A stretch of 64,000 nucleotides of DNA from Candidatus Enterococcus moelleringii (GTDB taxonomy: Bacteria; Bacillota; Bacilli; Lactobacillales; Enterococcaceae), in NCBI RefSeq assembly GCF_017377575.1, contig NZ_JAFREM010000012.1:124001-188000 (forward strand). Direction: 5' to 3'. The notes under the pieces are model-generated. The model was not told the DNA's origin. It did not search any database and was given only the letters and a program-made list of their open reading frames with translations. How positions within the stretch are numbered: position 1 is the first letter of the stretch; each line of letters begins with the position of its first letter. Both the position numbers and the translations under genes were made by a program. Below, one piece after another: positions 25,701 through 34,405 of this stretch.

Positions 25701-28700
25701 TAATCGCAGCTTTCAGTAAACTATCAACTTCATTATCGTACTCTTTGTTCAATCCCGTAAATTCAATTTGATCCGGCTGTAATTCATAAGCGTTGATGGT
25801 TCCCTTGATATCACCATTGTTTGAAGGAAGAACCAAGTAGTTGGCTGCGTCTTTACCCGTCACGACAGCCTCCGGAATAATCATTTCCTTATTCGTACCA
25901 GCATTGGCATCCACAAAGATTGCCGTGGTGGTAGCGAATACCTCGTCACCTTCAACTAAGCCTTTCAGTGTGCCACTAATTTCAACCTCATCTTTGCCAT
26001 CGTAGGTCTTCTCCGGGTGATCCCAGTCAACAGAGATGCGTTTTTGCGTAATGGTTCCTTCTATATCAAAGGATTTACCAAACGCTGGCACCTCTGCATT
26101 ATCAGAAATCACTTTCCAGCCAGTAACCGTGAAGGTTTTGGCATCCACCGTCTTCTGATCAAAGTAACCAGTCACTTCCAACTCAATCTTCGTCGCAGTT
26201 CGGGTTTTCTTGTTAGCCAACTCAGTGATGTCAATGGTATATTTGTGATTTTCGTTGCCGTTATAAACCTTCGTTGCCTTTACCTTATTAATCTGATCGA
26301 TCACAGCCTGTTCAGTCAGAACCGCGTCCGTAATATTACCGGTTACCGTTGGCATGCCAGGTAATTGATAGTTTTCAGCATCTTTACCGGTTAGCGTCCA
26401 GTTGTAGGTGATAGTTAGTTCCTTACCAATATTTGGTTGGCTATACTTCGCATCCGTTAGACCTATACTTAGGTCATCTTTTGCAAACGGTACTTCTTCT
26501 GGTAAGCTCGCAGTTACTTGCGCTGCCGAATCGGTAGTATCAAATGGTTTGTTCAGATTTTCAAAGGTAATTTGGTCTTCGCTAATTTGATAAGCCGTAA
26601 TCTTGGCTTTTGCGTCCACTGTTTCAGTCACTTCATAGTTTTTGGCTCCATCACCGGCTAGTTTACTGTCGGTAATCGTCACTGGTATTGTTCCAGCAAC
26701 ATTTTTGTTCGTAAATTCTCCCGTACCGTTAATGCTTACAGCAGTTTCTTCTCCAGGAATCATTCCCTCCAAAGTACCGGTCACTGTTGCTTTAGTGGTT
26801 CCATCGTAGACTTTATCGGCTGCTGACCAGGTAGCTTTCAACCCTTTTTTGGTGATCTCGCCTTTGACAGCTACTTCTTCCAGCAGCTTGTAGTTCCTGC
26901 TTTGGTCACCAGTCAGTTTCCATTTGTAGCTGATAGCTTTTCCTGAACCAGCTTGCTCATCGGCGAATGCTGCTTCACTGATTTCGATAGCTACTTTGTC
27001 CTTGTCTGACGGAACTAATACATCATCTTTGATCGTTGCCTTCATCCGGCTATCGACTTCTTTGTCGTACACTTTATTGTATTCGCTAAATTGAATTTGA
27101 TCTTCCTGCAATACAAACGGATTAATTATCCCCGTCGTAGTAGCCTTATCTGGCATAGAGTAGTTGCCCGCATCCTTACCGGTCAAACGGATGTTGTTTA
27201 TATCTACCTGCTTCGTCTCACTGGCATTGGCATCCTTATAGTTTGCATCATCAAAGGCAACTTCAACAACATCCTTAGAAATCACACCTTGCAGCTCACC
27301 AGTTACGGCAGCCGCTGTTAGACCATTGTAGATTTTGGTTGGATTGCTCCACTTAGCAGTTAATCCTTTTTTAGTGATCTCACCTTTGACATCTACTTCA
27401 TCCAGCAACTTGTAGTTCCCGCTTTGTTCACCAGTGAGTTTCCATTTGTAGCTGATGGCTTTTTCTTTCCCAGCTTGATCATCGGCGTATGCTGCTTCAG
27501 TGATTTCAATAGCTACCTTATCTTCCCCAAATAGCACTCTTTCTTTGAAGGTTGCCTCTAGCAAACTGGCTTTAGACTTGTCGTATTCTTTATTTAGTTT
27601 ACTAAATTCGATTTGATCTGCCTGCAATACATATTTTGTAATGGCTCCGGTGGTAGTACTAGTTTCATCGATTGAGTAGTTCCCTGCATCTGTACCTTCT
27701 AATTTAATTTCATCAATATCGATGTCTTTGTTTGGACCAACATTTGCATTATCTTTGAAATTGCCTTTCGCAGAAATAGTGACTGCATCACTACCAACCA
27801 ACCCTTCTGGTGTACCCACTACTTCCACAGCTGTCTTGCCATCGTATTCTTTTGTTGGTTTATTCCATTCAGCAGTGAGGGCCTTTTGAGTGATCTTTCC
27901 ATCTATAGTAAATGGCTTAGTTAAGGCAGACAGCTCTGCATTTCCAGAAGTCACATTCCAGCTTTTAACAGTGAATTTTCTATCCCCTGCGTCTTCCTGA
28001 ATAAATTCACCGGTCACTTCTAAGATAATCTTAGTGGTACTACGGGTTTTCTTTTCCGCTAACTCCGTGATATCAATCTCAAACGTGTGCCCTTTTTCGC
28101 CATTATATTCCTTGGTTGGCGCTTGTAGTTTGATCCTTTCGATCACTGTTTCTTCCGTCAAATCAGCATTGATGATATTCCCAGTTACTGCTAACGGCTC
28201 CTGCAACTTGTAATTTTTTCTATCCCCACCGGTTAGCGCCCAATTGTAGGTGATGCCGATATCATTACCAATATCTGATTGATTATAGGTTGCGTCAGTT
28301 ATGGAAATACTCAACTTGTCATCTGCAAATGGAACCCCATTTTGCAGAGTTGCTTTCAGCTGTGATGCTGATTTGGTTGTATCAAAAGCTTTATCTCGAT
28401 TGATAAAGTTTATTTGATTGTCTTGAATCTGATATGGCGAAATCGTAACTGTTGCATCGGCTGTCTCTGAGACTTGATAATTTTTAGCAGCCGAACCTGT
28501 CAGCTCAGTATTAGTAATAGTCACTGGTTTGTTTTCACCAACATCTTTGTTTGTAAATGATCCAGTGCCGGTAATCTCTACATTATTTATTTCATTAAGT
28601 AGTACGCCGTCTAAAGCGCCATTGACGGTTGCATCCGTGGTTCCATTATATTCTCTGTCTTCAGCCGACCAGGTCACCTTCAGATCCTTTTTCTTAATCG

Positions 28701-31587
28701 TTCCTGTAGTCGTTCCAATTTCATCAATTGAATAGTTACCTATATCGTCACCGGTCAAATTGACATTTTGAATATCAATCTCTTTATCCGTACCTGCATC
28801 CGCGTTCTTGAAGTTTGCATCAAAGGTAGCTTTGACATCCTCTGTTCCAACTACTTCAGGCAATTTAACAGTAACATCAGCTGCCGTGGTTCCATCATAT
28901 GGCTTCTCAGGCTTGCTCCAAACCGGTGTAATTGCCCGTTTCGTAATCGTGCCCTTCACTTCTCGTTCTTGCGGCAAACTATAGTTAGCACTTTGCGGGC
29001 CGTCCAAGTTCCAGACGTAGGTGATATTCTTGTCAGTGCCGACATCTTTGGTATCGTATTCAGCGTTGGTGATGACTAACTTAGCCTCATCACTACCTAA
29101 TAGGGCATTAGTCGCGATCTCGCCTTTTAGTTCGCTGGTTACTCTCCCGTCATAGGTCTTCGTTTCCGTGCCCTCTGTGAATACTAATTGTTCCTGAGTC
29201 AGTTCAAGAGGTGTAATTTTCCCTTTATCTATCTCAAACGATGCAGCTAACGGGTCAATTTTGGCATTCCCTTCAACAACTTCCCAACTTTTAATGGTGA
29301 AGGCTTGGTCTTTGGCATCCTTGCTGGCAAATGTACCAGTGACCTTTATCTTCAGAGGGAAAGCAGTTTCTTCTGTTATGCTGGTAAGATCCACGTTGAA
29401 TTCGTGTTCTCTATTCCCGTTATATACTTTGGTAGGCGCTTGTTTTTTGATTTCTTTTTCCACTAAGCCGCTGTCCAACTTCCACTGAGCGTAAAAAGGG
29501 ACAGTGCCATTATTCTCAGTCGTTAAGTTTTGGACTGATTCGCCATCGTTATAGATTATTTCCCCATCTGGTTCTGTTGACCACCCAACAAACTGATAAC
29601 CTTTTCTGGCAAAACTATTGTCAGTTAGTTTCTTCGGCTCACCGTAGGTCATGGACTGATTCGCCATAGAACCCGTTCCACCATTTGCAATAAATTGTAT
29701 ATCGTAAGTATTCGCTCGCCATTCAGCGATTAGTTTGACGATCCCATAATCAACGTCAGTTAAGTTTGCGACACTTTGTCCGTTACTATAAGTAGTACTC
29801 CCGGATTCAGTCTTCCAGTTTTTGAAATGATACCCTACTTTAGTGAAGCTATTTGGCGTTAACTCTTTACTCTCGCTGTATTCAAAATCTTGAGAGTAAA
29901 AAGATTCGGAGCCTTTTTCTGGATAGAACTCAACTTTGTATTTCTTATTCCGGAAAGTTGCTACTAGTTCTGATGGTGCATTAATAGAATCTTTCGTAAT
30001 ATCAAAAGGGGCTCCATTCAGCCGCCAACCATCAAAAACTTGATCACCTCTTGTACCTGAGTAGTTTGGATCAGTTGCTGTCTGGCCTTCAAAAACATAA
30101 TGCGAGTCAGGCGTATTCCCGCTACCACCGTCTAGTTTAAAAGAAACCTCATGCTCTTTTTGAATCTTGTATACATGGACTTCACCATCGTTCAGCAAGT
30201 TATGAGCAGCTATCATCTCCTCAGTGGTGTTATAAGTTTTTGCAAAATTATCTTCCCAATAAACCTTTGTCTTCTCACCAAGTCCTAAATCTGAAAGTTT
30301 CAGCAAACCGTGGTCAGCATCCTTAAATTCAAACTCTGAGGAAATAGTCAGTTTTGTCAAATTTTGACAACCTGCAAACATGAAAAATATAGCCGAATCC
30401 TTCCAACTAGATGTATTCCAACCACTCAAGTCTAGGGTTTTCAGACCACTACAGCCGTCAAACATACTAAACACATTCTTCACTTTAGATGTATTCCAGC
30501 CGCTTAAGTCCAGCGTTTCCAGTTGGCTGCAACCGGAAAACATAAACATCATGGTATCCAAAGAAGACGTATTCCAGCCACTCCAATCCAGGGGTTCCAG
30601 TTCGCTACAGCCGCGAAACATAAAGCTCATATCCAACACTTCAGATGTATTCCAACCGCTCAAATCTAGGGTTTTCAGACTACTACAGCCGTCAAACATA
30701 GCGTACATTAACGTCACCCTAGACGTATTCCAGCCACTCAAGTCCAGAGTTTCCAGTTGGCTGCAACCGTTAAACATTTCCCTCATAGACGTCACACTAG
30801 ATGTATCCAATCCCGTCACGTTTAAAGATGTTAAATTTGTACAGTTTGAAAACATACGAAAGGTTGAATCAATTGAAGTTATATCAGCATCGCCGAAGGA
30901 AACCTGTTCAATTAGTGGATTACTAGTATAGTCCCCATAGAACAGCCTATCTAAAGTCCCCGTAAGCTTAACTGGAGAAAAACCGGGTTGTGATTCTTTA
31001 ATTTCAAAATAAGTAGTTGTTTCATATAGGGCTTCACCGAATACTTCTTTCAAATCAATCACTACTGATTTATTATCAATGACTGAAGGAATAATAATCG
31101 AGGTGGGGTTACCTATATAACCGGTTATTTCTACTGTATTTGAATCAATATCTCGTGTTTCCCAAGTTAAATTTCTAGGTGTTCGATCTGTTAATTCCTC
31201 AGATTCCGCTTCTGAAACAGCTGCCGCCCGTTGGAGGGGCTCAGTTTGTTCACTGGAAGCAGTAGTGGCTTCAGCAATTGATTCTGTTGTTTGCTGCGGA
31301 GCGGCTTCTGTTATAGGTGCTGCTTCCGATTCCGTTGATGAGCTAGGTTCAGTTGTCGCTGTTTGTGCGAGTGGGTCCTGAGTTATTGATCCTATTTCCT
31401 CATTTGTTTCACTAATGGTGTCGGTTGTTTCCTCCGCCAGCACTTGCAATGGGAATAACCCATAGTTACTGAATAAAAGCAGAGCCGTGCTGGTAACACT
31501 AATCAGCTGTTTGTTAAACTTCTTTTTAGAAAATTGGTGCTTTTGTTTCCCCAGATGAACCTTAGTACCTTCATTTTTCCTTTTCAT
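22738..31587 (-). CDS. Giant LPXTG-anchored surface protein with BspA-type LRR, InlB-type and YDG/MBG-type repeats
   Basis: 2,949-residue cell-wall protein. Residues 1-52 are a long basic signal peptide ending near VLAEE, followed by a Ser/Thr/Glu-rich spacer to about 135. Residues about 225-420 hold BspA/DUF285-type leucine-rich repeats (LDLSGWNTS with MFxGCS spacing). About 460-700 carry three InlB B-type repeats (FxGWxxx). About 710-2780 hold some 23 YDG/MBG-type repeats marked by KxYDG or KxFDT. One more InlB-like unit follows, then LPSTGD, a hydrophobic helix and KKRKG for sortase anchoring. The repeats probably form a stalk that lifts the LRR head. AGGGGGGAAG precedes the ATG. The frame is fully open, so the gene is intact. 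It is framed by dif-like sites B and C. Confidence 0.93.
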   Translation of the reverse strand: MKRKNEGTKVHLGKQKHQFSKKKFNKQLISVTSTALLLFSNYGLFPLQVLAEETTDTISETNEEIGSITQDPLAQTATTEPSSSTESEAAPITEAAPQQTTESIAEATTASSEQTEPLQRAAAVSEAESEELTDRTPRNLTWETRDIDSNTVEITGYIGNPTSIIIPSVIDNKSVVIDLKEVFGEALYETTTYFEIKESQPGFSPVKLTGTLDRLFYGDYTSNPLIEQVSFGDADITSIDSTFRMFSNCTNLTSLNVTGLDTSSVTSMREMFNGCSQLETLDLSGWNTSRVTLMYAMFDGCSSLKTLDLSGWNTSEVLDMSFMFRGCSELEPLDWSGWNTSSLDTMMFMFSGCSQLETLDLSGWNTSKVKNVFSMFDGCSGLKTLDLSGWNTSSWKDSAIFFMFAGCQNLTKLTISSEFEFKDADHGLLKLSDLGLGEKTKVYWEDNFAKTYNTTEEMIAAHNLLNDGEVHVYKIQKEHEVSFKLDGGSGNTPDSHYVFEGQTATDPNYSGTRGDQVFDGWRLNGAPFDITKDSINAPSELVATFRNKKYKVEFYPEKGSESFYSQDFEYSESKELTPNSFTKVGYHFKNWKTESGSTTYSNGQSVANLTDVDYGIVKLIAEWRANTYDIQFIANGGTGSMANQSMTYGEPKKLTDNSFARKGYQFVGWSTEPDGEIIYNDGESVQNLTTENNGTVPFYAQWKLDSGLVEKEIKKQAPTKVYNGNREHEFNVDLTSITEETAFPLKIKVTGTFASKDAKDQAFTIKSWEVVEGNAKIDPLAASFEIDKGKITPLELTQEQLVFTEGTETKTYDGRVTSELKGEIATNALLGSDEAKLVITNAEYDTKDVGTDKNITYVWNLDGPQSANYSLPQEREVKGTITKRAITPVWSKPEKPYDGTTAADVTVKLPEVVGTEDVKATFDANFKNADAGTDKEIDIQNVNLTGDDIGNYSIDEIGTTTGTIKKKDLKVTWSAEDREYNGTTDATVNGALDGVLLNEINNVEITGTGSFTNKDVGENKPVTITNTELTGSAAKNYQVSETADATVTISPYQIQDNQINFINRDKAFDTTKSASQLKATLQNGVPFADDKLSISITDATYNQSDIGNDIGITYNWALTGGDRKNYKLQEPLAVTGNIINADLTEETVIERIKLQAPTKEYNGEKGHTFEIDITELAEKKTRSTTKIILEVTGEFIQEDAGDRKFTVKSWNVTSGNAELSALTKPFTIDGKITQKALTAEWNKPTKEYDGKTAVEVVGTPEGLVGSDAVTISAKGNFKDNANVGPNKDIDIDEIKLEGTDAGNYSIDETSTTTGAITKYVLQADQIEFSKLNKEYDKSKASLLEATFKERVLFGEDKVAIEITEAAYADDQAGKEKAISYKWKLTGEQSGNYKLLDEVDVKGEITKKGLTAKWSNPTKIYNGLTAAAVTGELQGVISKDVVEVAFDDANYKDANASETKQVDINNIRLTGKDAGNYSMPDKATTTGIINPFVLQEDQIQFSEYNKVYDKEVDSRMKATIKDDVLVPSDKDKVAIEISEAAFADEQAGSGKAISYKWKLTGDQSRNYKLLEEVAVKGEITKKGLKATWSAADKVYDGTTKATVTGTLEGMIPGEETAVSINGTGEFTNKNVAGTIPVTITDSKLAGDGAKNYEVTETVDAKAKITAYQISEDQITFENLNKPFDTTDSAAQVTASLPEEVPFAKDDLSIGLTDAKYSQPNIGKELTITYNWTLTGKDAENYQLPGMPTVTGNITDAVLTEQAVIDQINKVKATKVYNGNENHKYTIDITELANKKTRTATKIELEVTGYFDQKTVDAKTFTVTGWKVISDNAEVPAFGKSFDIEGTITQKRISVDWDHPEKTYDGKDEVEISGTLKGLVEGDEVFATTTAIFVDANAGTNKEMIIPEAVVTGKDAANYLVLPSNNGDIKGTINAYELQPDQIEFTGLNKEYDNEVDSLLKAAIKDKVLFGKDKVAIKITKAEFNDVQAGKDKAISYSWTLTGEHSGNYSLPKEEKVAGEITPKALTAEWTAEGKVYDGTTEAAVTGKLTGLIGEDKVTVKGTGAFEDKNSGPDKKVDVTAIQLEGADAGNYTVPENSEIKAAILAYQIKEDQITFGNLNKPFDTTDSAAQVTANLPEEVPFAADDLSVALTDAVYAQSDIGEDIGISYEWALAGKDAQNYRLPEDKKVLQGNITEAVMTEAAVMEQIKQVTPTKVYDRNTDHTFTVNITDAAQRKTRDATQILLEVTGEFVQASAGEQVFNVTSWRVTSGNATLPALTKPFQVTGEIQPRAITVNWSAADKEYDGSLDTPLTAVCEDILPDDEVTFAATGTYDDKNCGSHEVRLDAASVQLSGAHAGNYIVETQNDTCNIEITPRPVTVEWQVADKVYDAKPDATVTGTLNNLVPDDEVMVATTAQFVDKNVGDNKPVHVNTPTFSGADHQNYTITAPAEVAATISPYNIQLDQISFGQTVKAFDQSAAAKLTARLIGLPLELDDLRIDITDARYPDSDIGENKAISYDWKLTGADEANYRLPEKPAVTGAIAAPTVGDDTQARIIELLKQQTPEKEYDGNSVHQFELDITSAFGEPTRRAATPTQILLNVTGTFEQSDAGERSFNVTDWNITSNNAVIGELPAGIVLEGTITKRVATIRWTVADKIYDGTTAATVQASVNGLVANDRVTVKGVGAFVDKNAGANKAVTITSSEVTGDAAVNYEFATPDIGITANIQQKALSIHGVQTVNRRANDSRLVDLVGTNAALEGVLPADQNAVGFNLGQGTMADAAAGNGKAVTTNIQLTGDEAGNYTLTQPTDLTVDITKKKVIVTIVDENGNKQEVELEEGAKLPRPKDPVKDGFTFEGWYADEALTQPFDFDQPITGNVTLYPKWSRNIPVATTTNRNIVTPRVVTSSGNTTTSSSGKSLPSTGDSLNNMWSMLGLGAIASAIAAWKKRKG
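23405..29470 (-). repeat. Tandem YDG/MBG-type repeat array inside the adhesin gene
   Basis: About 23 units of roughly 75-100 codons, each opening with a motif such as KxYDGTT, KxYNGN or KPFDTTDSAAQV. Three unit types recur: one with a following H-x-F-x-x-D-I, one with GTTxAxVTG, and one with FDTTxSAAQ or YDKxxDSxxKA. They return in similar order, giving a super-repeat of several hundred codons. The DNA is diverged enough between copies to be stable, though GCAAACGGTACTTCTTCTGG recurs almost exactly at 25168 and 26482. Confidence 0.8.
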
Positions 31588-32071
31588 TGTCTTCCCCCCT
31601 CATTTCTATCTCCATTCAATTTCCTAACAAATCCAATTTACAATTTTTCTATATTGACCAAACAAGAATCAACTGACAGACGAATACAAATATTTTTTAT
31701 CCAAATCAAAACATTCCAACAAGAGTTAAAAATTCAATTCACTATGCTTCACTCATTTTGCTGGTACAAGCGGTCTCATAAAAATAATGGATTTTCGACT
31801 TTTTACAAAAAAACAGACAGCAATCATCGTCCGATCTTTATCCCTCAGCAAACCTCCACTCAACCAATTTTTTTACATATAAAAATGACCTGCGAAACTT
31901 CTTCAATAAATTCCGATCACTTTTTCGTATTATTATTAATTATACCAACTTTCCCCGCTGTTTTGGGCCAAATGGTGTAAACTGTATGCTCAAATGTTGT
32001 AATCTGTATGTTTTGGACGTAAATTGCACTTGACTTTTCGAAATTCTTCCGTTTTTTGGCGAAAAAGAGAA

Positions 32072-32176
32072 GAGATTTTTCTGGATTTGCTGCTCGAAAA
32101 CATGGGGGAATTTCGTATTTTTCCCTCAGTAAAATCTCTTGTAAGCACCAATTTTTATCTAAGAGTGGGCAAAAAT
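32072..32176. repeat. Diverged 105-bp repeat R, right copy
   Basis: Matches 21173-21279 in the same orientation, with ATTTGCTGCTC, GGGGGAAT, CCTCAGTAAAA and TTTTATCTAAGAG in the same order. It lies 136 bases before dif-like site C. Confidence 0.75.
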
Positions 32177-32311
32177 ATATGCCGTTTATGGTATAATGGA
32201 GATACCTTAGAACCGTAACACCTTTTCAATATCTAACTCCTTGCTAGTCGGTCCCCCCGACTAGCTATTTTTTTGTCATCGTTTTCAGGATGATCCAATC
32301 AAAACGTAGAT

Positions 32312-32347
32312 GGTCTTTCTTAAAATTATACATTTTTTGGAAAGATG
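32312..32347. other. dif-like Xer recombination site C
   Basis: Matches site A directly at 29 of 36 positions by eye: TCTTTCT then AAAA, TAC and TTTTT blocks, ending GGAAAGATG. It keeps both arms, unlike site B, so it is the better candidate for a second functional site. Location: 725 bases beyond the adhesin start. Confidence 0.55.
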
Positions 32348-32832
32348 AATAATGGTGACGAATCATTCATTGCTTATCTGTGTCACTCGTACATTATACA
32401 CAGTGCGCATTATCTAAAATCCTTAAAGCATGTTGAAACTTTTTTATCAGTCTATGTTCAGTTCAACTGAATACGTGCCTCTCCTGATCAGTCCTCATAG
32501 CTGCCACGTCAGATCGACTCCTCCCAAGTTACAGCTATCGCTTTTTCCTAAATTTTTTTGTTCGGAAAAAAGTTGTAATATAATGTTTTTGTTAATCATT
32601 AATAAAAGATTCAACCGGGTAACAGACCCGTGATTGTTGTTTAAATAATCAATATTCACAGATTCCAACGATTGATTGACCAGCTATTTCGCTTGATAGA
32701 TCTCGCTGTCTTGGATATACCGGTTTGAATTAAATAACTAAATGCTTCGATTTGCAAAATGTTTATTTGTTCCCAAATTTCACCCCACACGAATAAACTT
32801 TTTTAAGTCGATTTTTATTTTGAAATAAGTGA

Positions 32833-32860
32833 TTTACAAAAGCCGAAAGTACCGTATAAT
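32833..32860 (+). promoter_or_regulatory. Promoter of the structured RNA candidate
   Basis: TTTACA at 32833-32838 and a perfect TATAAT at 32855-32860, 16 bases apart. No ORF with a start follows within 400 bases. Confidence 0.7.
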
Positions 32861-32865
32861 TGAGG

Positions 32866-33258
32866 GTGTAGCAAGCATACGCTGGTGAATGTCAGTGGAA
32901 ATATCTCCTCAATGATCTGGCTGCATGGATGGGACCTTCTAGCGTTTTTGACGTGCTATCAGCCAGCTAGAATAACAAAATGAGCAGCCAACCTTATTGC
33001 AGCTGATCGGCGAAGGTACCAGGTGCGGGATGGAAGAAAAGCTGTTTACGGATGATTTGCTGTTAATGCAGAGGTGTTATCCAATGCTGAAACCGCTATC
33101 TATCCAAAGAGGACTCCCCACCGCCTTGATCTAGTAGGGGACTTTACCCTTTTACGTTGGATTGTTAGGGCTCAGCTTTTCAATCCAGCGGCATAGTTCC
33201 CTATTATTCCTTGCTGAAGGCTATTCTATGATTTAATAGCAGTTTGAGAAATTTTTTT
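32866..33258 (+). ncRNA. Candidate large structured non-coding RNA (about 390 nt), family unknown
   Basis: The region follows a good promoter and has no credible ORF. It has several nested complementarities. TAGCAAG near the 5' end pairs with CTTGCTG at 33210-33216, closing the molecule. TTCTAGC pairs with GCTAGAA, ACCTT with AAGGT, and TGGATTG with CAATCCA. GCTATT/AATAGC at 33220-33240, followed by a T-run 11 bases later, is a weak terminator candidate. The base composition is higher in GC than the flanks. I see none of the invariant segments of RNase P, tmRNA, SRP or 6S RNA. It ends 40 bases before a ComK-like gene, so a long leader is the alternative. Confidence 0.5.
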
Positions 33259-33300
33259 GATAAAACGAAATGACAATTGGTAAGAATTGGAGTGGTTTTG

Positions 33301-34026
33301 ATGAACGAGGTAAAAAGCGAATTGTTTGATGGAAAATGTTTAATCCCCACAAAATTATCTAAGGACTGGCAGGAGATCTTAGCTGCTTCTGCCGTATTTC
33401 ATGACATGATGAGGGGGGAGATTAGTTTAATTTGTCCTGTACCAAATAATAAAGGCACCTTGATTGTGCAGGATCACAAGCCTTATCTGGCAAATGAAAA
33501 AACCTTGGCAGTAATCGAAAAATTCTTTGCGGCACATCGCTTGATGGACTACCAGCTGATGAAGCGGGTTTGTTTGTCTTTACAATCGCTGCCGTCAAAA
33601 AAAGTGCCGATGGTCAATGCTCATTTTGCCTTATTCCCCCTCACTAAGCCCGAGAATTCGATTTGGCTGAATCCTTTAGCTATCGATCAAGTGGTTGAAA
33701 AGGATCGCGTATGTATGGCGCGGTTGAACAACGGTCTAACTGTTGAAGTTCCTCTGTTAAAAAAATCGTTCATTGCTACCGCAAGCAAGGCTGTCTATTC
33801 TTTGGCAACCTATCGGCGAGATTATTCCGCCATCTTACTTTCTAATGGACAACCATTAGACTATGTCAGTCTCCCAACTACTCCCTTTGGCTTTCAGTTA
33901 AGTAAACACAAGATTCTGCAGGAATGGCTCTTGACTCCAGGAGAATTCATGAATCGCTACAAGCTGGAGGAGCACTTGCACTGGTACCGCAATTATACCG
34001 GGGATTTCCCCGAAATCGATGATTAG
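33301..34026 (+). CDS. ComK-like competence transcription factor family protein
   Basis: 241-residue protein. The central part, from about HKPYLANE through KVPMVNAHFALFPLT, IWLNPLAI, LNNGLTVEVPLLKKSF and AVYSLATYRRDYS, follows the order of conserved segments in Bacillus ComK (about 190 residues), which activates late competence genes. The C-terminus is longer than in Bacillus. The start at 33301 has TTGGAG upstream. If real, its DNA targets would be K-boxes before com genes elsewhere. The assignment is by remembered pattern without alignment, so the function is tentative. It lies downstream of the RNA candidate and ends in its own terminator. Confidence 0.5.
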   Translation: MNEVKSELFDGKCLIPTKLSKDWQEILAASAVFHDMMRGEISLICPVPNNKGTLIVQDHKPYLANEKTLAVIEKFFAAHRLMDYQLMKRVCLSLQSLPSKKVPMVNAHFALFPLTKPENSIWLNPLAIDQVVEKDRVCMARLNNGLTVEVPLLKKSFIATASKAVYSLATYRRDYSAILLSNGQPLDYVSLPTTPFGFQLSKHKILQEWLLTPGEFMNRYKLEEHLHWYRNYTGDFPEIDD

Positions 34027-34034
34027 ACTGAATG

Positions 34035-34086
34035 AGAAGAAGGATTCTACCTGGTTTTTTTGCACAGGGGAGTCCTTCTTTTTTTA
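34035..34086 (+). terminator. Terminator after the ComK-like gene
   Basis: GAGAAGAAGGATT and AGTCCTTCTT form a long stem with an interior loop, followed by a run of T. The rest of 34087-34390 shows no gene. Confidence 0.65.
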
Positions 34087-34405
34087 TTGTTTTGCAGGAA
34101 AGTCGGAATTCACCTCCTAATGAAAACGTTATTTTATCAGATGATCTTTTCTTACTCATTACCACCTGTATGTAAAGAACCCTATGATATCAGCTTTTGC
34201 CACATTTCCCCTCCAAAATCGAAAATTGTCAAAACACCCCCAAAATTGCTTTAAGTAAAATTTACTATGCGATCAATTCAACAAATTGTATTTTCAGCCT
34301 GGCAAATAAGTACCCTTTTTGGCAAAAATCGGGTTTTGTTCTTTTATGGTTTTGGTTTATCTTTTAGTCACCGGCCGGAACAAAAAACTTCAGGAGGAAA
34401 ATCGT

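Larger units (their letters stand above)
31588..32830. other. Gene-free region between adhesin and RNA candidate
   Basis: About 1.2 kb without a convincing gene. It holds the right copy of repeat R (32072-32176) and dif-like site C (32312-32347). ORFs at 31534-31980, 32024-32218 and 32430-32633 lack ribosome binding sites and family signals and were rejected. Confidence 0.6.

Noticed and set aside
23407-31000. Many + strand ORFs of 60-180 codons opposite the adhesin
   Set aside because: They mirror the repeat array in other frames, have no ribosome binding sites, and show the repeating low-complexity composition expected of shadows.
22738-31587. CRISPR-like array
   Set aside because: Repeats are protein-coding, about 225-300 bases long and diverged, with no short direct repeats and uniform spacers.
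31534-31980. 148-codon + strand ORF
   Set aside because: It starts inside the adhesin coding region on the other strand, has no ribosome binding site and has a composition typical of AT-rich non-coding DNA.
32024-32218. 64-codon ORF over repeat R
   Set aside because: The left copy of R does not keep the reading frame, so protein coding is unlikely.
32866-33258. RNase P, tmRNA, SRP or 6S RNA as identity of the structured RNA
   Set aside because: Their invariant segments, such as the GAGGAAAGTCC of RNase P, are not found.
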